A DNA stretch of 64,000 nucleotides, from NCBI RefSeq assembly GCF_017833415.1, contig NZ_JAFICC010000012.1, forward strand, positions 62,001 to 126,000, read 5' to 3'. A model generated the notes under the pieces. That model was not told the DNA's origin and ran no database searches. It saw only the letters and a program-made list of their open reading frames with translations. The stretch is from Flavobacterium sp. 1355. Lineage in GTDB: Bacteria; Bacteroidota; Bacteroidia; Flavobacteriales; Flavobacteriaceae. A program made the position numbers and the translations under genes. Shown piece after piece: positions 41,244 to 49,400 of the stretch; position 1 is the stretch's first letter; each line of letters opens with the position of its first letter.

Positions 41244-42557
41244 TTATGCTCTCACGATTTTTGCTCCGATTGCTCTTAAACGCTCGTCAATGCGTTCGTA
41301 TCCACGATCGATCTGCTCAATATTTTGAATCGTGCTTGTTCCTTTAGCTGATAAAGCTGCAATTAATAATGAAATCCCCGCACGAATATCCGGAGATGAC
41401 ATTGTTGTAGCTTTTAATTGAGATTCAAAATTATGTCCCATAACCACAGCTCTGTGTGGATCACATAACATGATTTTTGCTCCCATATCAATCAATTTAT
41501 CTACGAAAAACAAACGGCTTTCGAACATTTTTTGGTGAATTAAAACATCGCCTTTTGCTTGTGTTGCCACAACCAAAACGATACTTAATAAGTCAGGAGT
41601 AAATCCTGGCCATGGCGCATCGGCAATAGTTAAGATCGACCCATCAATATCAGTTTTTACTTCATATCCGTCTGTGTGAGCCGGAATGTAAATATCATCA
41701 CCACGTCTTTCAATCGTAATTCCAAGTTTTCTGAATGTATTCGGAATCAAACCTAAGTTTTCCCAGCTTACATTTTTTATTGTAATTTCGCTTTTTGTCA
41801 TAGCGGCAAGACCAATCCACGAACCGATTTCTATCATATCCGGAAGGATTCTATGCTCGCATCCGCCAAGGCTTTCAACACCTTCAATAGTCAATAAGTT
41901 TGAGCCAACTCCGGTGATTTTTGCTCCCATAGAGTTTAGCATTTTACACAATTGCTGTAAATAAGGTTCGCATGCAGCGTTATAAACTGTAGTTTGTCCT
42001 TTTGCTAAAACAGCAGCCATTACAATGTTTGCGGTTCCGGTTACAGAAGCTTCGTCAAGAAGCATATCTGTTCCTTGTAATCCTTCTTCAGGAGATTCTA
42101 CTCCATAAAAGTGATCTTCTCTGTTATATCTGAATTTTGCTCCAAGGTTAATAAAACCTTCAAAGTGCGTATCTAATCTACGGCGTCCAATTTTATCTCC
42201 TCCTGGTTTTGGAATATATCCTTTTCCAAAACGAGCCAAAAGCGGTCCAACAATCATAATAGAACCACGAAGTGCTCCTCCTTCTTTTTTGAAAGCTTCT
42301 GTTTCTAAATATCCAACATTTACCTCATCGGCCTGAAACGTAATAGAACCCGGTTCATTGCGTTGGATTTTTACACCTAAATTACCCAGCAATGTGATTA
42401 ATTTATTGATGTCTATAATATCAGGAATATTATTAATTCTTACTTTTTCTCCTGTAAGAAGTACAGCACATAAAATTTGTAATGCCTCATTTTTTGCTCC
42501 TTGTGGAGTGATTTCTCCTTTTAAAGGTATTCCGCCTTCGATTTTAAATATTCCCAT
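41244..42557 (-). CDS. murA: UDP-N-acetylglucosamine 1-carboxyvinyltransferase, Asp-type active site
   Basis: A 437-residue MurA that transfers enolpyruvate from PEP to UDP-GlcNAc, the first committed step of peptidoglycan synthesis. It starts MGIFKIEGGIPLKGEITPQGAKN; SPDIRAGISLLIAALSAKGTS and DRGYERIDERLRAIGAKI are conserved landmarks. In the active-site loop, PGGDKIGRRRLDTH, Asp121 replaces the Cys that is the covalent target of fosfomycin (Cys115 in E. coli). It is probably expressed with DUF493 and DUF4290 upstream. The gap to DUF4290 consists of a CTRAG array. Confidence 0.96.
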   Translation of the reverse strand: MGIFKIEGGIPLKGEITPQGAKNEALQILCAVLLTGEKVRINNIPDIIDINKLITLLGNLGVKIQRNEPGSITFQADEVNVGYLETEAFKKEGGALRGSIMIVGPLLARFGKGYIPKPGGDKIGRRRLDTHFEGFINLGAKFRYNREDHFYGVESPEEGLQGTDMLLDEASVTGTANIVMAAVLAKGQTTVYNAACEPYLQQLCKMLNSMGAKITGVGSNLLTIEGVESLGGCEHRILPDMIEIGSWIGLAAMTKSEITIKNVSWENLGLIPNTFRKLGITIERRGDDIYIPAHTDGYEVKTDIDGSILTIADAPWPGFTPDLLSIVLVVATQAKGDVLIHQKMFESRLFFVDKLIDMGAKIMLCDPHRAVVMGHNFESQLKATTMSSPDIRAGISLLIAALSAKGTSTIQNIEQIDRGYERIDERLRAIGAKIVRA

Positions 42558-42571
42558 GTTCTTTTTTTAAG

Positions 42572-42642
42572 GTTCTGAGGTTCTGAGAATCTAAGGTTCT
42601 GCGCTAAATCTTAGCATCTAGTGCCTTAGTATCTTAGCAACT
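42572..42642. repeat. 8-bp-period CTRAG palindrome array, compact copy
   Basis: Left octamers GTTCTGAG, GTTCTGAG, AATCTAAG, GTTCTGCG; right units CTTAGCAT, CTAGTGC, CTTAGTAT, CTTAGCAA. The array ends directly at the DUF4290 stop codon (42643-42645). Here the arms are separated by only a few bases, unlike the two other loci. Confidence 0.85.
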
Positions 42643-43368
42643 TTATTTTTGATTGTTATTTTTCTGAAAAGTTTTTTGTTTTCCGCCTTTATTATTATTG
42701 TTTTTGTTGCTTTGAATTTTTGGCTGTCCGACTGGTGAAATTTTATTTGACATACGCTTATTGGTACGCATTAAATCAGTTGTGTTCAAAAGCTCTTCTG
42801 TACTTTGCAGCAAGTTGATTTTTCCGTCGGACAATTCATATAAGTGCTCAAAGATCACATCGTCTTTTACAGTGTCTTTATTCCAGCTCAAAAAAGATTT
42901 TTTCATGTGATTGGCAATCACCAATACCAATGCATTTTTCATTTCGCCATCTTCCCATTTATTAGCAACATCTATCATGTATTTGATATTGTTACCATAA
43001 AATCTGTATTTAGGAAAGTTTTGAGGATATTGTAAAACATCTGGTTTTAATTGCAATACATCTCTTGAAGGAATTGGATATGGAGATTCTACATCTAATT
43101 TAAAATCAGACATAATAAACAACTGATCCCAAAGTTTATGCTGAAAATCGGGCACATCACGCAAATGCGGATTTAGGCTCCCCATAACCTGAATAATGTA
43201 TTTCGCAGCTTTATTGCGTGTTTCAGCATCTTCAATACCAGTTGCCTGGTCAATCAGTTTTTGTAAATGACGACCATATTCGGGAATAAGTAAACGCTGT
43301 CTTTCAGAATTGTATTCTAAATTAAAAACAACGTCGTTTGCGACTTCTTTTTTATATTTTTCGACCAT
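42643..43368 (-). CDS. DUF4290 domain protein
   Basis: A 241-residue protein with the start FNLEYNSERQRLLIPEYGRHLQKLIDQA that marks DUF4290, a Bacteroidota-specific family of unknown function. The C-terminal tail is rich in Asn, Lys and Gln (NNNNKGGKQKTFQKNNNQK) and probably disordered, possibly nucleic-acid binding. It follows DUF493 by three bases and precedes murA, so these form an operon. There is no signal peptide. Confidence 0.82.
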   Translation of the reverse strand: MVEKYKKEVANDVVFNLEYNSERQRLLIPEYGRHLQKLIDQATGIEDAETRNKAAKYIIQVMGSLNPHLRDVPDFQHKLWDQLFIMSDFKLDVESPYPIPSRDVLQLKPDVLQYPQNFPKYRFYGNNIKYMIDVANKWEDGEMKNALVLVIANHMKKSFLSWNKDTVKDDVIFEHLYELSDGKINLLQSTEELLNTTDLMRTNKRMSNKISPVGQPKIQSNKNNNNKGGKQKTFQKNNNQK

Positions 43369-43371
43369 AAG

Positions 43372-43668
43372 TTATAATGAAACTATACCTTCTATTGTAG
43401 AAACTTCTTTGTATTTGCCAATCACTTCATCAGCACTATTCATCGTAACATCTACAGAAACGCTGGTAAATTTACCTGTTTTAGATTTTGTGGTTTTGAT
43501 AACCGCTCCCATTCTGTCAAAAGCTTTTTCGACTCTCTCTACATTATCAGCTACAGAAGGCACAATAAATTTATATAAGTATTCTGCTGGCCAAGTATTT
43601 GAGTTATCCAATTCTACTTTTAATCGTTCGTAAAATTCGGCGGTGTTTTTTTCTTTATCGTTCTCCAT
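43372..43668 (-). CDS. DUF493 family protein
   Basis: A 98-residue protein with an ACT-like fold pattern: FYERLKVELDNSNTWPAEYLYKFIVPS and the second half VSVDVTMNSADEVIGKYKEVSTIEGIVSL. This fits DUF493 (YbeD-type) small regulatory-looking proteins. First gene of the operon with DUF4290 and murA. A reverse -7 box TATCTTTG lies at 43688-43695. Confidence 0.8.
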   Translation of the reverse strand: MENDKEKNTAEFYERLKVELDNSNTWPAEYLYKFIVPSVADNVERVEKAFDRMGAVIKTTKSKTGKFTSVSVDVTMNSADEVIGKYKEVSTIEGIVSL

Positions 43669-43687
43669 TCGTAATTAAAAATAAACG

Positions 43688-43695
43688 CAAAGATA
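43688..43695 (-). promoter_or_regulatory. -7 box of the DUF493-DUF4290-murA operon
   Basis: Reverse strand TATCTTTG, exact TAnnTTTG, 19 bases upstream of the DUF493 start codon. Confidence 0.5.
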
Positions 43696-43702
43696 CGTTT
43701 TT

Positions 43703-43740
43703 GATTTCAGATTTTTGATTTTAGATTTTAGATTTTTCAG
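43703..43740. repeat. 7-bp-period array, GATTTTA units
   Basis: Consecutive heptads GATTTCA, GATTTTT, GATTTTA, GATTTTA, GATTTTT, then CAG. It lies just upstream of the -7 box at 43688-43695. Confidence 0.8.
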
Positions 43741-43763
43741 GAAACGAAAACGACTGATTTTCT

Positions 43764-43875
43764 GCCACGAATTTCACAAATTTTCACTAATTAAGATAAT
43801 CAAAAAAACTTGAAATTTAGCATTGTTTAGAACAAGTCGTAAATAAAATTAGTGGGAATTAGTGGAATTCGTGGC
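43764..43875. repeat. GCCACGAATT / CACTAATT intergenic repeat, copy 2
   Basis: Left arm GCCACGAATTTCACAAATTT then TCACTAATTA; right arm AATTAGTGGGAATTAGTGGA then ATTCGTGGC. The arms are inverted complements at about 10-base steps around a 53-base core. Copy 1 is at 41131-41225. No gene lies within the gap 43669-43985. Confidence 0.8.
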
Positions 43876-43985
43876 AAACTTTTATATTTGAAAAACTTCG
43901 CTGTAAAAACATCACGCAAAGTGGCAGGATTTTTAAATTCGAATCCTTAACTAACTTTCGTCTTTTCAGATTAAACTACAATACT

Positions 43986-44900
43986 ATGAAAAAAAACATT
44001 TTTCTCCTTCTTATTGCGATCACGTTCAGCTCGATGAAAGCACAGGAAATCAAAACGATTACTTATTTCCAAAATGACACCATCAAACTGGATTTAGATT
44101 TATACCTGCCAAAGAAAAAAACCGGAGAAAAAATTCCGTTAATTATGTTTGCTTTCGGCGGAGGATTTTCTGGCGGGGAACGTACCAGCGAAAAAGAATT
44201 TGGGATGTTTATGGCGAAAAACGGTTATGCGGTTGCGAGTATTTCATACAGTTTATACATGAAAGGAAAAGATTTTGGCTGTAAAGGAACTTTAACCGAA
44301 AAAATAAAAGCGATTCAGATTGGTGTAAGCGATATGTGGCAGGCAACTTCATTTTTAATTGAAAACGCAGACAAATACAATCTTGATGCTTCAAAAATCT
44401 TTATTTCCGGAATTAGTGCGGGTGCAGAAATTGGTTTTCATGCCTCATTTTGGGATTATAAACTAATGAATTTATACAAAAACAATTTGCCCGAAAACTT
44501 TAAATATTCCGGTTTTGTTGGCGGTTCGGGTGCTATTCAGGATATTAATTTAATTACGAAAGAAAAAGCGATGCCCATGTTACTGGCGCATGGCAGTAAT
44601 GACGACACGGTTCCTTACAGCGCGGGTTCGCATCGCTCCTGCCCAACCAATGCTTCTGGCTGGTTAATTTTATTTGGTTCTTATGCGGTTTACAATCATA
44701 TGAAAGAACTACATAAGGACATTGAACTGATAACTTTTTGCGGTGGCGGACATGAATTCTCAGGTTATCTTTTTCATGATGGACAGCAATATGTTCTGGA
44801 TTTTGTGAATGATGTCTTGAAAGGAAAGAAGTTTGAATCGCATTTGATTGTGCCTTCGAAGAAAGTCGCGGATTCTGGGAAGTATTTATTTTGTGAGTAA
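43986..44900 (+). CDS. secreted alpha/beta hydrolase (esterase-like)
   Basis: A 304-residue protein with a signal peptide (SSMKAQ). The alpha/beta core shows the oxyanion-hole FAFGGGFSGGERTSE, the nucleophile elbow GISAGA (Ser144), an Asp in HGSNDDTVPYS (Asp206 or 207) and His256 in FCGGGHEFSG. This order is typical of carboxylesterase or feruloyl-esterase-like proteins of the periplasm. The substrate is unknown. The next gene starts four bases after its stop. Confidence 0.85.
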   Translation: MKKNIFLLLIAITFSSMKAQEIKTITYFQNDTIKLDLDLYLPKKKTGEKIPLIMFAFGGGFSGGERTSEKEFGMFMAKNGYAVASISYSLYMKGKDFGCKGTLTEKIKAIQIGVSDMWQATSFLIENADKYNLDASKIFISGISAGAEIGFHASFWDYKLMNLYKNNLPENFKYSGFVGGSGAIQDINLITKEKAMPMLLAHGSNDDTVPYSAGSHRSCPTNASGWLILFGSYAVYNHMKELHKDIELITFCGGGHEFSGYLFHDGQQYVLDFVNDVLKGKKFESHLIVPSKKVADSGKYLFCE

Positions 44901-44904
44901 GAAA

Positions 44905-45534
44905 ATGAAAAACATATATAAGAATTTTGAAATCGAAATATTTAACGATGCTAATTACTGTTTAAATTCAACTTCTAATTTCCGCCACTATCAAAATGTC
45001 TATTTTGAAGGTAAACATCAAGAAGATAAATTTCACTCGACAAGCAAACATGCTGTTATTGTTAAAGAAAATGGAATTGAAATTTCAAATGTAATACTAT
45101 GTGAAGTTGGTGGTGCAACAGGAATAGACAAAAATTCATTTATAATTGATGATGATAAAATATGGATTTGTGTATGCAATAAAATTTATTGTTTAGAAAT
45201 TCCCACATTAAAACTGGTTTGGCATAAAGAATTTGATTGGGCAACAAACTTTGCCATCTACAAACTTGAAAAGGATTTTATAATTCATGGAGAATCAGAA
45301 ATCTTTAGAATCACATATGAAGGAGGAATTGTTTGGCGTTTTGGAGGAAGAGATATTTGGGTAAATAATGAAGATCAAAAAGAATTCAATATAGAAAACA
45401 ATACAATACGTTTATTTGATTTCCAATCTAATGAATATGTTATTGATTTTGATGGAAATCAAATAATAGACAACACAAGAGTTATTATTATTGAAGAACC
45501 TAAAAGAAAATGGTGGGAAATATTTAAGAATTAA
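44905..45534 (+). CDS. hypothetical protein
   Basis: About 209 residues from ATG 44905 (MKNIYKNFEIEIF); the longer frame overlaps the esterase gene and is not preferred. I do not recognise the family. It is rich in beta strands of repeating type (IWICVCNKIYCLEIPTLKLVWHKEF, IVWRFGGRDIWVN, quoted in part) that would fit a few blades of a propeller or WD-like sheet. There is no signal peptide. The start lies four bases after the esterase stop, so they are probably cotranscribed although the proteins look unrelated. Confidence 0.65.
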   Translation: MKNIYKNFEIEIFNDANYCLNSTSNFRHYQNVYFEGKHQEDKFHSTSKHAVIVKENGIEISNVILCEVGGATGIDKNSFIIDDDKIWICVCNKIYCLEIPTLKLVWHKEFDWATNFAIYKLEKDFIIHGESEIFRITYEGGIVWRFGGRDIWVNNEDQKEFNIENNTIRLFDFQSNEYVIDFDGNQIIDNTRVIIIEEPKRKWWEIFKN

Positions 45535-45609
45535 TATTCCCTCAAAGTTTGAAAACCTCGCAGAAAACAACTTTAATATCTCCCAAAAAAACAAAACCAT
45601 CTCTCCTAT

Positions 45610-45683
45610 TAGCCCTGATGGCAGCGGAAATCCTTTTGCTTTTTTCTTTAAAAAGCAAAAGATTGCAGCGAACAGCAGGAACC
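45610..45683. repeat. palindromic intergenic repeat with AGCAAAAG stem
   Basis: CTTTTGCTTTTT (45633-45644) and AAAAAGCAAAAG (45650-45661) form a 12-bp perfect stem around TCTTT. They are flanked by CCCTGATGGCAGCGGAAAT and ATTGCAGCGAACAGCAGGA, which share GCAGCG. I recognise these flanks as a recurrent flavobacterial intergenic element. No promoter or gene is evident in it. Confidence 0.65.
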
Positions 45684-45752
45684 CATGACGGCCAAAAATG
45701 CCAAATCTTTCGCTTCTGATAAATATTCTTTTTAATTATGAATAAGTTTAGG

Positions 45753-45760
45753 TAAATTTG
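45753..45760 (+). promoter_or_regulatory. -7 box of the AAA ATPase gene
   Basis: TAAATTTG, exact TAnnTTTG, at 45753-45760. The transcript would start at about 45767, which excludes the TTG at 45758 as start codon and favours GTG 45779. Confidence 0.55.
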
Positions 45761-45778
45761 CGCTTTATTTTTAGAATA

Positions 45779-46312
45779 GTGCAAAAAGAAATCATAGTTC
45801 TCCTTGGTGGTCCTGGTACAGGAAAATCTACGCTTATTAACGAATTGGTGGCTTGTGGCTACTGTTGTTATCCTGAAATTTCAAGACAAGTTACACTCGA
45901 AGCACAGCAGCGGGGTATTGACCAGTTGTTTCTGGAAGAACCTTTATTGTTTAGCGAAATGTTGCTGGAAGGACGCATTCAGCAATTTAAAAATGCCAAA
46001 GAAGAATCTCATAATGTGGTTTTTATTGACAGAGGAATTCCAGATGTTGTTGCTTATATGGATTATATTGGTGATGAATATCCGGAGCATTTTACAAAAG
46101 CCTGTGAGGATTTTAAATATTCTAAAACTTTTATTTTACCGCCTTGGGAAGAAATTTATCAGAGCGACACGGAACGTTATGAGAATTTTGAACAGGCATT
46201 GGAAATTCAAAAACATCTTATCGAAACCTATAAGAAGTACGGTTATGACTTAATAGAAGTGCCGAAAGATACGGTGGAGAACAGAATTCTTTATATCTTA
46301 GATAAAATTTAG
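45779..46312 (+). CDS. AAA-type ATP/GTP-binding protein (AAA_28-like)
   Basis: About 177 residues starting at GTG 45779 (VQKEIIVLLGG). It has a P-loop (GGPGTGKST) close to the N-terminus, a Walker-B-like FIDRGIPDVVAY and a predicted lid region (YSKTFILPPWEEIYQSDTERYENF in part). This matches the short single-domain AAA_28 kinases/ATPases. The substrate is unknown. A TTG start at 45758 would place the start codon in its own promoter. It is not in an operon with recQ (about 60 bases). Confidence 0.8.
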   Translation: MQKEIIVLLGGPGTGKSTLINELVACGYCCYPEISRQVTLEAQQRGIDQLFLEEPLLFSEMLLEGRIQQFKNAKEESHNVVFIDRGIPDVVAYMDYIGDEYPEHFTKACEDFKYSKTFILPPWEEIYQSDTERYENFEQALEIQKHLIETYKKYGYDLIEVPKDTVENRILYILDKI

Positions 46313-46375
46313 TATTTGGTTTAAAGTTGTAAACTAGAAACTGATTTCTAAATTTTTAACTTTAAAACGAAAGCG

Positions 46376-48271
46376 ATGCTTCAAGCGCAGGAAATTCTTT
46401 TAAAATACTGGAAACACGACAGCTTTAGACCGCTTCAAAAAGAAATTATTGATTCGGTTTTGGATGGTCAGGATACTTTTGCCTTATTACCTACCGGCGG
46501 CGGAAAATCGATTTGTTTTCAGGTTCCGGCAATGATGCAGGACGGAATCTGCCTTGTAATCTCTCCTTTGATTGCTCTAATGAAAGACCAGGTTGCTAAT
46601 TTGCAAAAAAGGGATATTAAAGCTATTGCTCTTACAGGTGGTATTCATACAGAAGAAATCATTGATCTTCTGGACAATTGCCAATATGGAAATTACAAAT
46701 TTTTATATCTTTCTCCAGAAAGACTTCAGTCGGATTGGATTTTGGAGCGCATCAAAAATTTACCCATAAATTTAATTGCTATTGATGAAGCGCATTGTGT
46801 TTCGCAGTGGGGACATGATTTTAGACCAGCGTATTTAAAGATTTCCGAACTCAAAAAATTCTTTCCTAAAATTCCTTTTTTAGCTCTTACTGCTACAGCA
46901 ACTCCGAGAGTAATTGAAGATATTAAAACTGAATTGGAATTAAAAGATACCAAGTTTTTTCAGCAGTCTTTTGCGAGGGAAAATATAGCTTACATGGTTT
47001 TTGAAGTTGAAGACAAATTATATCGGGTTGAACAAATTCTGAAAAAAAATCCACAGCCTTCTATAATATATGTGCGAAACAGAAAATCTTGTTTAAACAT
47101 CGCAACGCAATTACAATCTCTTGGTTTTAGGGCAACCTATTATCACGGCGGACTTTCTGCAAAAGAGAAAGATAAAAACATGCAGTTATGGATGTCTGAA
47201 CAAGCTCAGGTTATTGTGGCTACGAATGCATTTGGAATGGGAATTGACAAAGACAATGTAAAAACGGTTATTCACACACAGCTTCCGGAAAATATTGAAA
47301 ATTATTATCAGGAATCTGGAAGAGCCGGAAGAAACGGCGGTAAATCTTTTGCTGTTTTATTGACCAACGCCTCTGACAGAGGCCAGACAGAACAGCAGTT
47401 TTTAAGTGTTCTGCCAGATAAAAAATTCCTAAAATCGGTTTACAATAAACTCTGCAACTATTTTCAAATAGCCTATGGGGAAGGTTTAGACGATTCTTTT
47501 TCTTTTAAGATGAATCATTTCTGCCAGAAATATGACTTTTCTACACTGAAAACTTATAATGCTTTACAGTTTTTGAATCAGCAGGGAATAATTACGATGT
47601 CTCAGGAATTTTCTGAAAAGATAACTATTCAGTTTTTGATTGAATCTAAGGAAGTGATTCGATATATAAGCCTCAATCCAAATGATGAAGAAATTTTATT
47701 GGCTATTTTGAGAACATATCCCGGAATTTACGATATGAAAGTTCCGTTTAATTTACCTTTAATTGCAAAAAAATCAAATCATTCTGAAGCACAAGTTAGT
47801 GCTGTTCTGGAAAAACTGAGAGAAAAGGGAATTATTGAATATAAATCTAAAAACAACGACGCTACTATTTTATTTAATGAAGTTCGCGAAGACGATCTGA
47901 CTATCAACAGAGTTGCGAAATATTTAGAGAAACAAAATCAGCTTAAAAAAGAACAGCTTATGTCTGTTCTTCATTATATAAAGGAAAACAGGACTTGCAA
48001 AAACCGTTTGATTCTGGATTATTTTGGAGAAGAAACAAATTCTAATTGTGGTGTCTGCTCCTACTGCATTACACAGAAAGGCAAAATTACAGAAGCAGAT
48101 TCTATTGCAGATAAAATTTTGGCTTTGCTAAAAACCGCTGCACTAACCTCAAGAGAAATTCAGACTCAAATAAAAATGGATGCTTCAGATATTATTCTGG
48201 CGCTTCAGGAATTATTAGAAAACAACTATATTATTATACAACCGAACAATAAATACACTTTAAAATTATAA
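46376..48271 (+). CDS. recQ: ATP-dependent DNA helicase RecQ, short form
   Basis: A 631-residue 3'-5' helicase. Motif I is LPTGGGKSICFQVPAM, motif II DEAH in IAIDEAHCVSQWGHDFRP, motif VI QESGRAGRNG. The zinc-binding part follows with Cys residues in TCKNRL... NSNCGVCSYC. After it there is a winged-helix region, but no HRDC domain: the protein ends with a short helical tail. The longer RecQ with HRDC must be elsewhere if present. It overlaps fmt by one base. Confidence 0.93.
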   Translation: MLQAQEILLKYWKHDSFRPLQKEIIDSVLDGQDTFALLPTGGGKSICFQVPAMMQDGICLVISPLIALMKDQVANLQKRDIKAIALTGGIHTEEIIDLLDNCQYGNYKFLYLSPERLQSDWILERIKNLPINLIAIDEAHCVSQWGHDFRPAYLKISELKKFFPKIPFLALTATATPRVIEDIKTELELKDTKFFQQSFARENIAYMVFEVEDKLYRVEQILKKNPQPSIIYVRNRKSCLNIATQLQSLGFRATYYHGGLSAKEKDKNMQLWMSEQAQVIVATNAFGMGIDKDNVKTVIHTQLPENIENYYQESGRAGRNGGKSFAVLLTNASDRGQTEQQFLSVLPDKKFLKSVYNKLCNYFQIAYGEGLDDSFSFKMNHFCQKYDFSTLKTYNALQFLNQQGIITMSQEFSEKITIQFLIESKEVIRYISLNPNDEEILLAILRTYPGIYDMKVPFNLPLIAKKSNHSEAQVSAVLEKLREKGIIEYKSKNNDATILFNEVREDDLTINRVAKYLEKQNQLKKEQLMSVLHYIKENRTCKNRLILDYFGEETNSNCGVCSYCITQKGKITEADSIADKILALLKTAALTSREIQTQIKMDASDIILALQELLENNYIIIQPNNKYTLKL

Positions 48272-49218
48272 TGGAAAAATTGAGAATCATATTTATGGGA
48301 ACTCCGGAATTTGCTGTTGGCATTTTGGATACCATAATTAAAAACAATTATGATGTTGTGGGCGTGATCACGGCAGCGGACAAACCTGCAGGACGTGGAC
48401 AAAAAATAAAATATTCGGCTGTAAAAGAATATGCTTTGGCAAACAACTTGCCTTTATTACAGCCAACAAACTTAAAAGATGAAAGTTTTTTGGAAGAACT
48501 AAAATCTTTAAATGCTAACCTGCAGATTGTTGTTGCCTTTAGAATGCTGCCAAAAGTAGTTTGGGAAATGCCAAATTTAGGAACTTTTAATCTTCATGCT
48601 TCTTTACTGCCAAATTATCGCGGTGCGGCTCCAATTAACTGGGCCATTATTAACGGAGAAACCAAAACAGGCGTTACTACTTTTTTTATAGACGATAAAA
48701 TCGACACCGGAGCAATGATTCTGAACTCGGAGATTGCAATTGAACCAACAGAAAATGCGGGACAATTACATGACCGTTTAATGAATCTAGGAAGCACGAC
48801 TGTAATTGATACTCTGAAGGTTATTGAAAAAGGAAACGTAATTACAACAATCCAGGAAGATAATGCTGAAATTAAAACTGCTTATAAACTTAATAAAGAA
48901 AATTGTAAGATCGACTGGACAAAATCTGGTGATGAAATCAATAATTTGATTCGTGGTTTGAGTCCATATCCGGCTGCATGGTGTTTTCTAAAAGATAAAA
49001 ATGAAGAATTAAGCATTAAAATATACGATGCCAAACTGATAGAAGAATCTCATTCTGATGAAATTGGAAAGGTAATTAGCAGTAAAAAAGAAATCAAAAT
49101 TGCTATTAAGAATGGTTATATTTTACTTTTGAGTTTGCAATTACCCGGGAAAAAGAGAATGCAGGTTGCAGAATTGCTAAATGGGTTTACTTTTTCTGAG
49201 GAAGCAAAAGTCTATTAA
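48271..49218 (+). CDS. fmt: methionyl-tRNA formyltransferase
   Basis: A 315-residue enzyme that formylates Met-tRNA for translation initiation. It starts LRIIFMGTPEFAVGILDTII and has the catalytic signature FNLHASLLPNYRGAAPINWAI with the Asn/His/Asp set, the last in IDDKIDTGAMI. The C-terminal domain starts around residue 205. Its ATG overlaps the recQ stop by one base (TAATG), so the two genes are cotranscribed. Confidence 0.96.
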   Translation: MEKLRIIFMGTPEFAVGILDTIIKNNYDVVGVITAADKPAGRGQKIKYSAVKEYALANNLPLLQPTNLKDESFLEELKSLNANLQIVVAFRMLPKVVWEMPNLGTFNLHASLLPNYRGAAPINWAIINGETKTGVTTFFIDDKIDTGAMILNSEIAIEPTENAGQLHDRLMNLGSTTVIDTLKVIEKGNVITTIQEDNAEIKTAYKLNKENCKIDWTKSGDEINNLIRGLSPYPAAWCFLKDKNEELSIKIYDAKLIEESHSDEIGKVISSKKEIKIAIKNGYILLLSLQLPGKKRMQVAELLNGFTFSEEAKVY

Positions 49219-49225
49219 GGCCAAT

Positions 49226-49251
49226 AAAACAGGGGTTTCTACCTGTTTTTG
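49226..49251 (+). terminator. weak terminator after fmt
   Basis: AAACAGG, loop GGTTTCTA, CCTGTTTTT; the stem is short but has a T tract. Confidence 0.6.
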
Positions 49252-49324
49252 ATCGATAAACAACATGCTTTATGAACAAAAAAAGTAAGTTATCAACAAT
49301 TTTTGCTAAAATTAGGTAAAACGC

Positions 49325-49354
49325 TTGCACGCAACGGATTTCCTACTAAATTTG
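49325..49354 (+). promoter_or_regulatory. promoter of the HU gene
   Basis: TTG (49325-49327), exactly 19 bases, then TAAATTTG (49347-49354), a perfect Bacteroidota promoter match. The 5' leader is about 40 nt. Confidence 0.85.
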
Positions 49355-49400
49355 TGTATTAACAATTTTTTTTTTAACCAACAATTAATAACTAATTATT

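Noticed and set aside
45491..45784. Short open frames on both strands around 45.5-45.8 kb
   Set aside because: They run through the palindromic repeat at 45610-45683, a known source of spurious small proteins.
45804..46253. Second frame of 149 codons inside the AAA ATPase gene
   Set aside because: It is in another frame of the P-loop gene and reads as a low-quality translation.
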